This document shows, piece after piece, positions 1-6,783 of a stretch of DNA of 9,538 nt (the first letter of the stretch is position 1; every line of letters begins with the position of its first letter). The translations under genes were made by a program, and so were the position numbers. Origin of the DNA: Anaerolineaceae bacterium (lineage in GTDB: Bacteria; Chloroflexota; Anaerolineae; Anaerolineales; Anaerolineaceae); NCBI GenBank assembly GCA_003448875.1, contig DLXG01000122.1, positions 1 to 9,538 of the forward strand. Direction: 5' to 3'. The notes beneath the pieces were generated by a model that saw only the letters and a program-made list of their open reading frames with translations, was not told where the DNA came from and made no database searches.

Positions 1-2213
1 TCAAACTGCGCAGCCTCAACCTGCCGGTAGCCGTGGTCATGGTCACCGGCAGCGGAGATGAAGAGACCGTGATCGCCGCGCTGAAATCCGGAGCGGATGA
101 TTACATCATCAAAAGCAGCGATTATCTGGAACGGCTGCCGCTGGTGCTGGAGGCTGCCCTTCAGCATCATCGTCAGCAGGTCAGCCGTTACAACCGCCCG
201 CTGCGGGTGCTGTATGCTGAGCATCACCCGGCTGATATTGACCTGACCCGCCGCTACCTCGAAAAGAACGCCCCATACATTACCCTTGAAGTGGTCAACA
301 CCGCCCGGCAAGTTTTGGACGCTTTGAGCGGACAGAATCAATTGAATGAGCCGGATGTCCTGCTGGTGGATTATCAACTGCCCGGCGGTCTGAATGCGCT
401 GGAACTGATAAAAGAAATACGTGAGGTGCGCCGTCTGGCGATTCCGATTGTGCTGGTGACCGGACAGGGGGATGAGATGATTGCCCTGCAGGCCCTGCGT
501 CTGGGTGTGCAGGATTACATTCCCAAAACCGATCACTACCTGGCGCGGCTGCCGTATGCGCTGGCGGATGCCTATCACCGTGCCCGGCTGGAGCAGGAAC
601 ACGACGCCCTGCGCACCAGCGAGGAACGTTTCCGCTCGCTGTTCATGGACTCACCGGTAGCCATGCTGGAACAGGATTTCTCCGAAGTCAAGCGCGGCCT
701 GCTGGCGTTGAAGCAAAGCGGTGTCAATGATGTAGAGGCGTATCTCTTGCAGCATCCTGAGGTGGTGAAGGACTTTCTCGATCAATCGTACATCCGCTCG
801 TTCAACCGCGCCGCCCTGCGGTTGTATGGGGTCAGCGAAAATAATCCGCCGGGTTCGCTGGGGGAGATGCTGGACTTCGAGTCTGTCTGGCAACACTTCA
901 TTATCGAATTGCGGGAAATTGCCGACGGCAAGGCCCACTTTCAACGCGAAACGGCCGATATTCTGCCAAACGGCCGCTGTATTTTCATCAACCTGCACTG
1001 GAACGCGCTGGAAGGTTATGAGGATACGCTGGAACGGGTGATTGTTGCCGTCGAAGACATCACCGAGCGCAAACAGGCGGCTGAGCGCATCGAGCGCCAG
1101 TTACACCAGTTAGAGGCTCTGCGTCTGATTGACGATGCGATCAGTTCCAACCTTGAACTGGATAACACTCTGCAGGTGCTGATTCAGCAGATGCGCAGCC
1201 AGTTGAATCTGGATGCGATGGCGGTTCTGCTGTATGACCCGCGCGACGAAAGCCTGACCTATACCGCCGCTGGGGGCAGCGGATTGAACTTTCCGCTCGG
1301 AATGCGCTTTCATTACACCGAAAGCCTGTCCGGCAAGAGTTTACAGCACCTTGGGCAGGTTTCCCGCTGTGATTTATGCGAGGCGTGCAACTGTCTGCCG
1401 CCGGTTTTGGGTAATTTCATCCAAGAATTGAGCAATTCGGGCTTCCGCACCCTGCTTTCTGTTCCTTTGGTCACGAAAACCAGTCCGCAGGGTGTGATCG
1501 AACTGTACTTCCGCGTCAACCCGCCGGATAACCCCGATTGGCGGAGTTTCCTGACCATGCTGGCCGGTCAGGCGGCCATCGCCATTGAAAACGCCCGCCT
1601 GTACGAAGAAGCCCAGCGTTCCAACCGTGATCTGATGCAAGCCTACGATGCCACCATCGAAGGCTGGACACGCGCGATTGACCTGCGCGATAAAGAAACC
1701 GAGGGACACACTCAACGCGTGGTCGAACTGGCCGTTGACCTCTGCCGCAAGGCCGGCCTGAGCGAGGAAATGCTCATTCACGTGCGGCGCGGCGCGTTGC
1801 TGCATGATATCGGCAAACTGGGCATCCCCGATGCGATTCTGCTCAAACCCGGCCCGCTGACGGATGAGGAATGGGTCATCATGCGCCGTCACCCGTTGTA
1901 TGCCTACGAAATGCTCTCGCCCATTGAATACCTGCGTCCGGCGCTGGATATTCCCTACTGCCACCACGAAAAATGGGACGGGACGGGCTACCCGCTCGGA
2001 CTGAAAGGTGAGCAGATTCCGCTGGCGGCGCGCATCTTCGCCGTGGTAGACGTGTGGGATGCCCTCACCTCCGACCGCCCTTACCGCCCGGCCTGGTCAA
2101 AGGAAAGGGCGCTGGCTTACCTGTTCGAGCAGAAAGGCAGGCATTTTGACCCTAAGGCCGTTGACCTGTTCCTGAAAGAGATGGGGCTACTGGATGAGGG
2201 GATGGTAAAGTGA
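1..2213 (+). CDS. REC-REC-PAS-GAF-HD-GYP response regulator, probable c-di-GMP phosphodiesterase (5' end missing)
   Basis: Partial at the left edge: the frame is open from base 3, so the first receiver domain is cut. Residues are numbered from the in-frame GTG at 33, which is not a real start. REC1 remnant 1-45 keeps VTGSGDE and the conserved Lys27. REC2 57-180 has phospho-acceptor Asp113 (LLVDYQLP), Thr143 and Lys165. A PAS-like domain (about 195-345) ends in EDITERKQ. GAF is at about 360-525. HD-GYP (about 540-720) shows GHT (His559), HDIGK (His591, Asp592), RRHP (His620), HHEKWDGTGYP (644-654) and DVWDAL (Asp673). All the expected metal ligands are present, so activity on c-di-GMP, giving pGpG or GMP, is likely by family knowledge. 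There are no membrane segments, so it is cytosolic. It probably receives a signal from one or more histidine kinases outside the window. Oddities are the Cys cluster 446-454 in the GAF domain and His64 in place of an acidic REC2 residue. The domain call is firm; the physiological role is unknown. Confidence 0.93.
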   Translation, partial: KLRSLNLPVAVVMVTGSGDEETVIAALKSGADDYIIKSSDYLERLPLVLEAALQHHRQQVSRYNRPLRVLYAEHHPADIDLTRRYLEKNAPYITLEVVNTARQVLDALSGQNQLNEPDVLLVDYQLPGGLNALELIKEIREVRRLAIPIVLVTGQGDEMIALQALRLGVQDYIPKTDHYLARLPYALADAYHRARLEQEHDALRTSEERFRSLFMDSPVAMLEQDFSEVKRGLLALKQSGVNDVEAYLLQHPEVVKDFLDQSYIRSFNRAALRLYGVSENNPPGSLGEMLDFESVWQHFIIELREIADGKAHFQRETADILPNGRCIFINLHWNALEGYEDTLERVIVAVEDITERKQAAERIERQLHQLEALRLIDDAISSNLELDNTLQVLIQQMRSQLNLDAMAVLLYDPRDESLTYTAAGGSGLNFPLGMRFHYTESLSGKSLQHLGQVSRCDLCEACNCLPPVLGNFIQELSNSGFRTLLSVPLVTKTSPQGVIELYFRVNPPDNPDWRSFLTMLAGQAAIAIENARLYEEAQRSNRDLMQAYDATIEGWTRAIDLRDKETEGHTQRVVELAVDLCRKAGLSEEMLIHVRRGALLHDIGKLGIPDAILLKPGPLTDEEWVIMRRHPLYAYEMLSPIEYLRPALDIPYCHHEKWDGTGYPLGLKGEQIPLAARIFAVVDVWDALTSDRPYRPAWSKERALAYLFEQKGRHFDPKAVDLFLKEMGLLDEGMVK

Positions 2214-2258
2214 AATCCTCATCACCAGAATAACGGCGTGCTCTTCCCGCCGGTCGAA

Positions 2259-2678
2259 TTACACAAAAACGCCCGCCAAAAACAAAATGATCAAAGCCAG
2301 AATCATCACTCCCAATCTGGCCGAGTAGTTCGGAGGCTCAATCTGGCCGTGCCGATCCATAGAGCGGATCAGGGGGAACATGCGCCAGTAAAAGGAGACA
2401 GTCCCCACCGCAAGAGCAAGCAAACTGTATCGCTGGAGGGAGATATCTCCAAACAGGAGGATGACAACAAGAAGCAGAAGAAAGATTAATTTTGCACCAG
2501 CCACCCAGTACACAAGGTAACGGATAAAATCGTGAACTTCCGGGATTTGTTTGGACTTTTCCCATGCCGAAAACACACCTACCGCATTAGCCCTTTTCGT
2601 TCCCGGCGCAAAATACAAAGCCAACACATTGGACAACTCTAAAAAGATAAAAACCAACAGGACGATTTTTGCAATCAT
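2259..2678 (-). CDS. small four-helix integral membrane protein, function unknown
   Basis: A 139-residue protein I do not recognise. Hydrophobic stretches at about 3-23, 51-76, 83-103 and 120-138 predict four membrane helices. A charged loop (about 25-50) and a second polar loop (about 104-119, RSMDRHGQIEPPNYSA) lie between them. I chose the ATG at 2678 rather than the in-frame TTG at 2693: AGGA lies 8 nt before the ATG, while it directly overlaps the TTG. It lies 103 nt downstream of the CrtI-like gene on the same strand and shares its AT-rich composition. It could therefore be the third gene of that module, though no clear promoter or terminator in the gap settles this. It is convergent with the HD-GYP gene, 45 nt away. 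A membrane partner or carrier for the lipid-modifying enzymes upstream is only a guess from context. Confidence 0.72.
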   Translation of the reverse strand: MIAKIVLLVFIFLELSNVLALYFAPGTKRANAVGVFSAWEKSKQIPEVHDFIRYLVYWVAGAKLIFLLLLVVILLFGDISLQRYSLLALAVGTVSFYWRMFPLIRSMDRHGQIEPPNYSARLGVMILALIILFLAGVFV

Positions 2679-2781
2679 ATCGTATTTCCTCAATGACTTA
2701 AACGCTGACGACTGAAACCCGGAGCTGCTTAACAGAGAATCACATGCCTGCCCTGCAAGGTCAGCGGTTCATCCGGCAAGA

Positions 2782-4395
2782 TCAGCCTGCCTTTTTCCTG
2801 GCCTTTTTGAGAATGTTTTGAGAGGCGTACCAGCCGGTCAGTATGGCAATTGGCACACCGGCCGGCGAATACACCCATTGCCCCGCCTGATACACGTTGG
2901 GGATGGGGGTCAGCACCGATCTGGGAATATCTTTCAATGTGTGGGGGACGGGCGGGGGCATTTCAAACGACCAGCCGGTAATTGCGCCCTCCGAACTGCC
3001 GGATATTTTCTGAATGGTCAACGGGGTGGAGGAAAACCTGAAAAGGACATCCTGATCGAGGCCTTTGTAAAGCGATTGCGAAAGAATCCGGATGACGGTG
3101 CTTTCGCAAACTTCCTTGAATTCATCGTACCAGCCGGCTTTTTCAACCAATTCCAGCAGGTGATAATCAAAAAGACAGCTTACCATCAATCCGGTTTTCC
3201 CGTCCGGCGCAAGGGTTGGATCTCGTAATGCCGGTATGGAAATTTCGTAGGTATTCAATTGCAGATATCTTTCCAGCCATTCAAAAATTTCATCTCTGGA
3301 TTTTTGATTGAAGTCTTCGATGAGGCGAATTCTTTCTGCATGGTTTGTCTCGCCAAGCCCCTGTCTGGAGGGTGTGTAAAACAAATGCTCCCCTCCATTT
3401 TGCCGGAAGTATGAAGGCGGGCGGTTCACGCCAGCGTAGAGAATTAAGACGGACTCAGCGCCTCTGGAAGACAGGATGCGCTCGGATTCGATTTTGATTT
3501 TAGCCGTCGTGTCGGCGTCGAAACCCGCCAGATTCAGACTGCGGTAGAGGGTTTTTAAGTCCGCCGCCCAGATCAGGTCATCATAGGGATATGCCTGTCC
3601 ATCTGAAGTCACTGCTATGGACTGAGACGGCTTGACTTCGATAATTTTCTTGTTCAGTTCGATCTTGCCGCCCCACTCGATGACTTTTTCTTTCAAGATG
3701 CTGCTCAACGAGCCGGTCCCGCCCTTGGGATAGAAATAATCAAGATAAACGTAAAAATAACCCAAAGCAAAATGAGTTGGTGTTTTTCTAAAAAAGTGTT
3801 GGATGATGATATCAATCAGAGACGGATTGCTGGTCAAACGCTGGAGGAAATCCTCCATTGGCAGGTTATATTGATTGAGTTTTCTTAACGCGTGTAAAAA
3901 CTTGAATGTCCACGGAATCAGTTTCTTGAAGATATACGCTTTATTTCTGGTAAGGTCGGTGAAATTCGGATTATCAAATTCGTAGAGCACGCGGGTGTAT
4001 TCAGAAATTTGCGAAATAACCGCGATGATTTGATCAATTTCCGCCTTATTTTCAGGGTAAAGATCAACCAGCATGTGTTGATATTCCCTTAAGTCATCCA
4101 TAGAGCGAATGCGGATGAGGTGATCTTCAATTCCAATAGCAATCCTATTCTCAAGGAATTCCCATTGAATACCCAGATTTCCCAACATGGGCTTGATAAT
4201 GCCGGAATTGATAAAAGCCCGCGGCCCGGTATCGAAATAGAAGCCGTTACTTTCAAAAGTGCTCACCAGCCCGCCAACCCTGTCGTTTTTTTCGACCAGT
4301 AAAACATCAAATTTTTCCCGGGCCAGATATGCGGCTGCGGTTAAGCCTGCCATTCCACCCCCTACAATGACGACCTTTTTGTGATTATTTTTCAT
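2782..4395 (-). CDS. CrtI/retinol-saturase-type FAD-dependent oxidoreductase
   Basis: A 537-residue flavoprotein of the phytoene desaturase superfamily (CrtI, CrtN, CrtO, RetSat). The N-terminal Rossmann FAD-binding motif is VIVGGGMAGL (9-18), followed by VEKNDRVGGLVST (34-46) and the FDTGPR segment (55-59). YPKGGTGSLSS (222-232) is a family hallmark before the substrate domain. The C-terminal FAD motif is NVYQAGQWVYSPAGVPIAIL (500-519). Length is normal for the family (about 490-550). Start: GGGAGG lies about 5 nt before the ATG at 4395; an adjacent in-frame TTG at 4398 is too close to it. The start overlaps the end of the SDR gene by 11 nt, so the two are translationally coupled and probably act on one substrate. 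Known relatives desaturate, saturate or isomerise carotenoids, retinoids and other polyisoprenoids. No phytoene synthase or prenyltransferase is in the window, so the substrate is unknown. Confidence 0.85.
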   Translation of the reverse strand: MKNNHKKVVIVGGGMAGLTAAAYLAREKFDVLLVEKNDRVGGLVSTFESNGFYFDTGPRAFINSGIIKPMLGNLGIQWEFLENRIAIGIEDHLIRIRSMDDLREYQHMLVDLYPENKAEIDQIIAVISQISEYTRVLYEFDNPNFTDLTRNKAYIFKKLIPWTFKFLHALRKLNQYNLPMEDFLQRLTSNPSLIDIIIQHFFRKTPTHFALGYFYVYLDYFYPKGGTGSLSSILKEKVIEWGGKIELNKKIIEVKPSQSIAVTSDGQAYPYDDLIWAADLKTLYRSLNLAGFDADTTAKIKIESERILSSRGAESVLILYAGVNRPPSYFRQNGGEHLFYTPSRQGLGETNHAERIRLIEDFNQKSRDEIFEWLERYLQLNTYEISIPALRDPTLAPDGKTGLMVSCLFDYHLLELVEKAGWYDEFKEVCESTVIRILSQSLYKGLDQDVLFRFSSTPLTIQKISGSSEGAITGWSFEMPPPVPHTLKDIPRSVLTPIPNVYQAGQWVYSPAGVPIAILTGWYASQNILKKARKKAG

Positions 4396-5329
4396 CAAGT
4401 CCTCCCAGATGCAGGCTGACTTCCCACAACCTCATCGCAGCGTGTTTGTCCAATGCCGGTGGGGCAGGTTCTTCCGGGGTGGTGAGGTTAAAAAATTTCC
4501 CCGATACGTTCTCCACTTCCGGTGAAACCCCCAGATAGTAAAGCGCTTCGGAGGCGATTTCGATTGGACGGGCAAATGGATCAATCAATATGCTTTTGAG
4601 CATTTTGTAAAGCCACCCATTATTATGACCGCTATTCGTCTTTACATTGCCCGGGTGCATGGCATTGATCGTGATGGCGCTGCCCTCAAGATGTTCATTA
4701 AATACGATCATCGAAAGCAGTTGGGCCAGTTTTGCCGCGCCGTAACTTTTCAGGCCGGAATAGCGTCGTTTCTCCCAGAATAAATCATCGAAATCGAGCC
4801 CGGCGACGGCAAAACGATAGGCCTCGGAATTAACAAAGAGGATTCGCCCCCTCTCTTGAGTTTTGAGTTTTTCCAACAGGTAGTAATTCAGGATGAACGT
4901 ACTGAGGTAATTTACCACGAATACCGCTTCGAGGCGATCTTCCGTAACCGTTCTATTGGTCAGATAGATACCGGCATTGTGGATGAGCACGTCAATATTT
5001 CTTTCCAGGGTGGCTAAATATTTTGCCGCCGAATGGATATCCGAGAGTTTTGAGAAATCGGCAACGAAATACGAGCACTTTATATCAAACTCACGTTGCA
5101 GTTCCTGGCAGGTTTCCTGCGATTTCTTTTCATTGCGATTAATCAGTAACAAGTCCGCTCCATGAGAAGCGTATTTTCTTGCCGCGGCGTATCCAATCCC
5201 CGATGTTGCTCCGGTGATCACCACGAACCGATCATGAAAATTCTCCTGGCAAATTTTCGGGTCTAATCCAAGATTGTGGATCATCGTAAATACATTTGAC
5301 CATTTGTACTGGTTTCGGTATGGATTCAT
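4385..5329 (-). CDS. short-chain dehydrogenase/reductase, retinol-dehydrogenase-like
   Basis: A 314-residue classical-type SDR. TGATSGIG (39-46) binds the dinucleotide. NRN after beta-2 (64-66), with Arg65, suggests NADP(H) preference by inference. HNAG (117-120) replaces the usual NNAG. The catalytic set is Asn140, Ser168, Tyr196 and Lys200 (YGAAK), followed by MHPGNVKT (224-231). An N-terminal extension of about 30 residues precedes the Rossmann fold. I chose ATG 5329, preceded by AGGGG 7 nt upstream, over the longer GTG at 5368, which would put the purine-rich SD inside the coding region. The fold and the motif spacing resemble retinol dehydrogenase and WW-domain-oxidoreductase-like SDRs, which oxidise or reduce lipophilic alcohols and ketones. 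The gene is first in the minus-strand module, and its last 11 nt overlap the CrtI-like gene. The pair could form a two-step oxidation or reduction of one hydrophobic substrate. The exact substrate cannot be read from sequence. Confidence 0.87.
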   Translation of the reverse strand: MNPYRNQYKWSNVFTMIHNLGLDPKICQENFHDRFVVITGATSGIGYAAARKYASHGADLLLINRNEKKSQETCQELQREFDIKCSYFVADFSKLSDIHSAAKYLATLERNIDVLIHNAGIYLTNRTVTEDRLEAVFVVNYLSTFILNYYLLEKLKTQERGRILFVNSEAYRFAVAGLDFDDLFWEKRRYSGLKSYGAAKLAQLLSMIVFNEHLEGSAITINAMHPGNVKTNSGHNNGWLYKMLKSILIDPFARPIEIASEALYYLGVSPEVENVSGKFFNLTTPEEPAPPALDKHAAMRLWEVSLHLGGLDEK

Positions 5330-5446
5330 TCCCCATCCCCTTCGTGTAACCTTGATAAAATGATCCACATTAAAAAATTAGTGAGCCAGAAGTATCCTAA
5401 AACGGGCATTGAGCCACGCCGGAAACTAAAATGCCTCACCCTCCCC

Positions 5447-5476
5447 ATTATACCGTATCTTCCGCTGCGGTCTGAA
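5447..5476 (-). promoter_or_regulatory. candidate sigma-70 promoter for the SDR/CrtI-like module
   Basis: On the minus strand, TATAAT (5452 down to 5447) is a perfect -10 box. TTCAGA (5476 down to 5471) is a 4/6 match to TTGACA with an 18-nt spacer. Transcription would begin near 5440, leaving an untranslated leader of about 110 nt before ATG 5329. It is the best candidate in the gap upstream of the SDR gene, but the weak -35 makes it tentative. Confidence 0.45.
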
Positions 5477-5541
5477 CATGGAAAGCCTCAGGCCGGAGTT
5501 GCCCTGAAACGAGGTGTATCATCCGATTCGCAAAAATGGTC

Positions 5542-5569
5542 TTGACAAAACCGCAAACCGTTCTATAAT
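5542..5569 (+). promoter_or_regulatory. perfect-consensus sigma-70 promoter for the cysK-cysE leader
   Basis: TTGACA (5542-5547) and TATAAT (5564-5569) are both exact consensus hexamers with a 16-nt spacer. Transcription should start near 5576, about 40 nt before the leader-peptide ATG and about 255 nt before cysK. No plus-strand gene lies between, so it serves the cysteine operon. A constitutively strong promoter fits an operon whose control lies downstream in the leader RNA. Confidence 0.8.
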
Positions 5570-5616
5570 GATGAACGATAATTAAGATGAAATTGATAAA
5601 TATTTGGAGTTATACG

Positions 5617-5649
5617 ATGTTTACTTGCGTGTGTCTGAGGCGGGGCTGA
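5617..5649 (+). CDS. Cys-codon leader peptide of the cysK-cysE operon (MFTCVCLRRG)
   Basis: A 10-codon ORF. GGAG (5606-5609) sits 7 nt before ATG 5617. The peptide MFTCVCLRRG carries Cys at positions 4 (TGC, 5626) and 6 (TGT, 5632). It ends in three consecutive in-frame stops, TGA TGA TAG (5647-5655). It starts about 40 nt into the predicted transcript and precedes a hairpin plus U-tract, then cysK. By analogy with trp and his leaders, ribosomes would slow at the Cys codons when charged tRNA-Cys is scarce and let transcription continue into cysK. Seen: the ORF, SD, stops and position. Inferred: the sensing role. Too short for standard gene finders. The alternative is a chance ORF, but the SD, the two Cys in ten codons and the pathway downstream argue against that. 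Confidence 0.68.
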   Translation: MFTCVCLRRG

Positions 5650-5663
5650 TGATAGCCGCTGCC
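5639..5663 (+). promoter_or_regulatory. hairpin over the leader-peptide stop codon
   Basis: GGCT (5644-5647) pairs with AGCC (5654-5657) around a 6-nt loop. After a small internal mismatch, GGC (5639-5641) can pair with GCC (5661-5663). The 5' arm lies in the last three codons of the leader peptide, so a ribosome halted at the Cys codons would cover it and free the 3' arm. The freed CTGCC (5659-5663) could then pair with GGCAG (5707-5711). Modest stability; read by eye only. Confidence 0.4.
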
Positions 5664-5717
5664 TGAGACGAAACAAAAACAACGTTCGCCAGCAGAATCA
5701 GACAGTGGCAGTCAGTC

Positions 5718-5745
5718 CCGCATGATCGCTTGTTCATGTGTGCGG
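5718..5745 (+). promoter_or_regulatory. candidate antiterminator hairpin inside the attenuator loop
   Basis: CCG (5718-5720) plus CATGA (5721-5725) can pair with TCATG (5734-5738) and CGG (5743-5745), with a 4-nt bulge. It uses the CGG that the next small hairpin (5742-5755) also needs, so the two are mutually exclusive. Which one forms, and when, cannot be told without folding or probing. Confidence 0.35.
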
Positions 5746-5765
5746 ATTGCTCCGCTGTCTTTTTT
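5742..5765 (+). terminator. small hairpin and T-run, possible second terminator
   Basis: GCGGA (5742-5746), loop TTGC, TCCGC (5751-5755), then TGTC and six T (5760-5765). The stem is only 5 bp and the T-run begins 4 nt after it, so it would be a weak terminator alone. Its 5' arm competes with the hairpin at 5718-5745, a typical either/or arrangement for attenuation. Confidence 0.35.
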
Positions 5766-5831
5766 GTTGTTCTGCTGGCTTTTATTTTCAAAACAGATCA
5801 ACTCAACATCACAACCATTCAGGAGATCACC

Positions 5832-6764
5832 ATGAAAATCGCCAATGATGTCACCGAACTGATCGGAAATACCCCGCTCGTGCGCCTCAACCGCATTACC
5901 GAAGGCGCAGTGGCTACGGTGGTTGCCAAACTGGAATTCTACAACCCGGCCCACAGCGTCAAAGACCGCATCGGCGTTGCCATGATCACCGCCGCCGAGA
6001 AAGCCGGCCTGATCAACAAAGACACCATCATCCTTGAGCCTACCAGCGGCAACACCGGCATCGCGCTGGCGTTCGTCTGCGCGGCGCGCGGCTACAAATG
6101 CACGCTGGTCATGCCCGAGACGATGAGCAAAGAACGCCGCATGTTGCTGCGCGCCTACGGCGCGGAGTTGATTCTCACGCCGGGCAGTGAGGGCATGGCC
6201 GGCGCCATCCGCAAAGCCGAAGAACTGGCCGCCAGCGATCCGCGCTACTTCATCCCCCAGCAGTTCAAAAACCCGGCCAATCCCGAAATTCACCGCCGCA
6301 CCACCGCCGAAGAGATCTGGCGCGATACGGACGGTCAGGTGGATATTCTGGTAGCCGGGGTCGGCACCGGCGGGACGATTACCGGCGTCAGTGAGGTGAT
6401 CAAAGCCCGCAAGCCCTCTTTCAAAGCCATTGCGGTTGAGCCGGACGCCTCGCCGGTGCTTTCCGGCGGGCAGAAAGGCCCGCACCCGATTCAGGGCATT
6501 GGGGCCGGCTTTATCCCGGACGTGTTGAACACCCAGATTTACGATGAGGTGATCCGCGTCAAGAACGAAGATGCCTTCCGCACGGCGCGCCAGATGGCGG
6601 CCTGCGAAGGGCTGCTGGTGGGCATTTCGTCCGGTGCGGCCACCTGGGCCGCCTTGCAGGTTGCCCGCCGCCCGGAAAACGAGGGCAAATTGATTGTGGT
6701 GATTATCCCATCCTTTGGAGAGCGTTACCTAAGCACGGCCCTGTTCGCCGATCTGGCGGATTGA
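5832..6764 (+). CDS. cysK: cysteine synthase (O-acetylserine sulfhydrylase)
   Basis: A 310-residue PLP enzyme that replaces the acetate of O-acetylserine with sulfide to give cysteine, in the cytosol. It opens with the family pattern [19 protein letters not shown]. Lys44 in NPAHSVKDR is the PLP Schiff-base lysine. PTSGNTG (70-76) binds substrate, GTGGT (178-182) holds the PLP phosphate, and GISSGAA (264-270) contacts the pyridine nitrogen. GIGAGFIP (222-229) is typical of CysK rather than cystathionine beta-synthase; there is no CBS extension. Length matches the family. Start: AGGAG (5821-5825) is 6 nt before ATG 5832. The frame is open further upstream to 5730, but that part is leader RNA and unlike any CysK. 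It is the first structural gene after the leader, followed 19 nt later by cysE. Likely controlled by the promoter at 5542 and the attenuator. Confidence 0.96.
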   Translation: MKIANDVTELIGNTPLVRLNRITEGAVATVVAKLEFYNPAHSVKDRIGVAMITAAEKAGLINKDTIILEPTSGNTGIALAFVCAARGYKCTLVMPETMSKERRMLLRAYGAELILTPGSEGMAGAIRKAEELAASDPRYFIPQQFKNPANPEIHRRTTAEEIWRDTDGQVDILVAGVGTGGTITGVSEVIKARKPSFKAIAVEPDASPVLSGGQKGPHPIQGIGAGFIPDVLNTQIYDEVIRVKNEDAFRTARQMAACEGLLVGISSGAATWAALQVARRPENEGKLIVVIIPSFGERYLSTALFADLAD

Positions 6765-6783
6765 GGGCGGAAAGGAAAAGAGC

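Larger units (their letters stand above)
5688..5788 (+). terminator. candidate attenuator: 10-bp stem followed by a U-tract
   Basis: GCCAGCAGAA (5688-5697) is perfectly complementary to TTCTGCTGGC (5770-5779), and the second arm is followed at once by TTTTATTTT (5780-5788). This matches the stem plus U-tract of an intrinsic terminator, except that the loop is long (72 nt) and itself structured. It lies 33 nt before the cysK SD, so stopping here would silence the operon. A helix 5659-5663/5707-5711 would be topologically incompatible with it, giving a possible antiterminated state. Confidence 0.5.

Noticed and set aside
651..1967. Long minus-strand and alternate-frame ORFs inside the HD-GYP gene
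   Set aside because: They are shadows of a firmly identified GC-rich coding frame, with no domain signatures or SD.
2234..2252. CGGCG/CGCCG hairpin between the HD-GYP gene and the convergent membrane-protein gene as a terminator
   Set aside because: Only 5 bp with a 9-nt loop and no U-tract on either strand.
5360..5545. 61-codon plus-strand ORF in the divergent control region
   Set aside because: No SD or domain, and it overlaps the candidate minus-strand promoter and the -35 of the cysK promoter.
5730..5831. N-terminal extension of CysK from an in-frame TTG/ATG (5730 or 5736), beginning [10 protein letters not shown]
   Set aside because: No SD precedes it, it is unlike any CysK N-terminus, it overlaps the predicted terminator, and a strong AGGAG sits 6 nt before ATG 5832. 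The two extra Cys codons are probably chance.
5576..5831. T-box or SAM riboswitch upstream of cysK
   Set aside because: No T-box core (AGGGUGGNACCGCG-like) and no S-box pattern were found by eye; the short Cys-codon ORF explains the leader better.
5712..6485. 257-codon minus-strand ORF opposite cysK, and a 292-codon one opposite cysE (6703-7581)
   Set aside because: Mirror frames of clear cysK and cysE genes, with compositions rich in Gly, Ala, His and Arg and no recognisable motifs.
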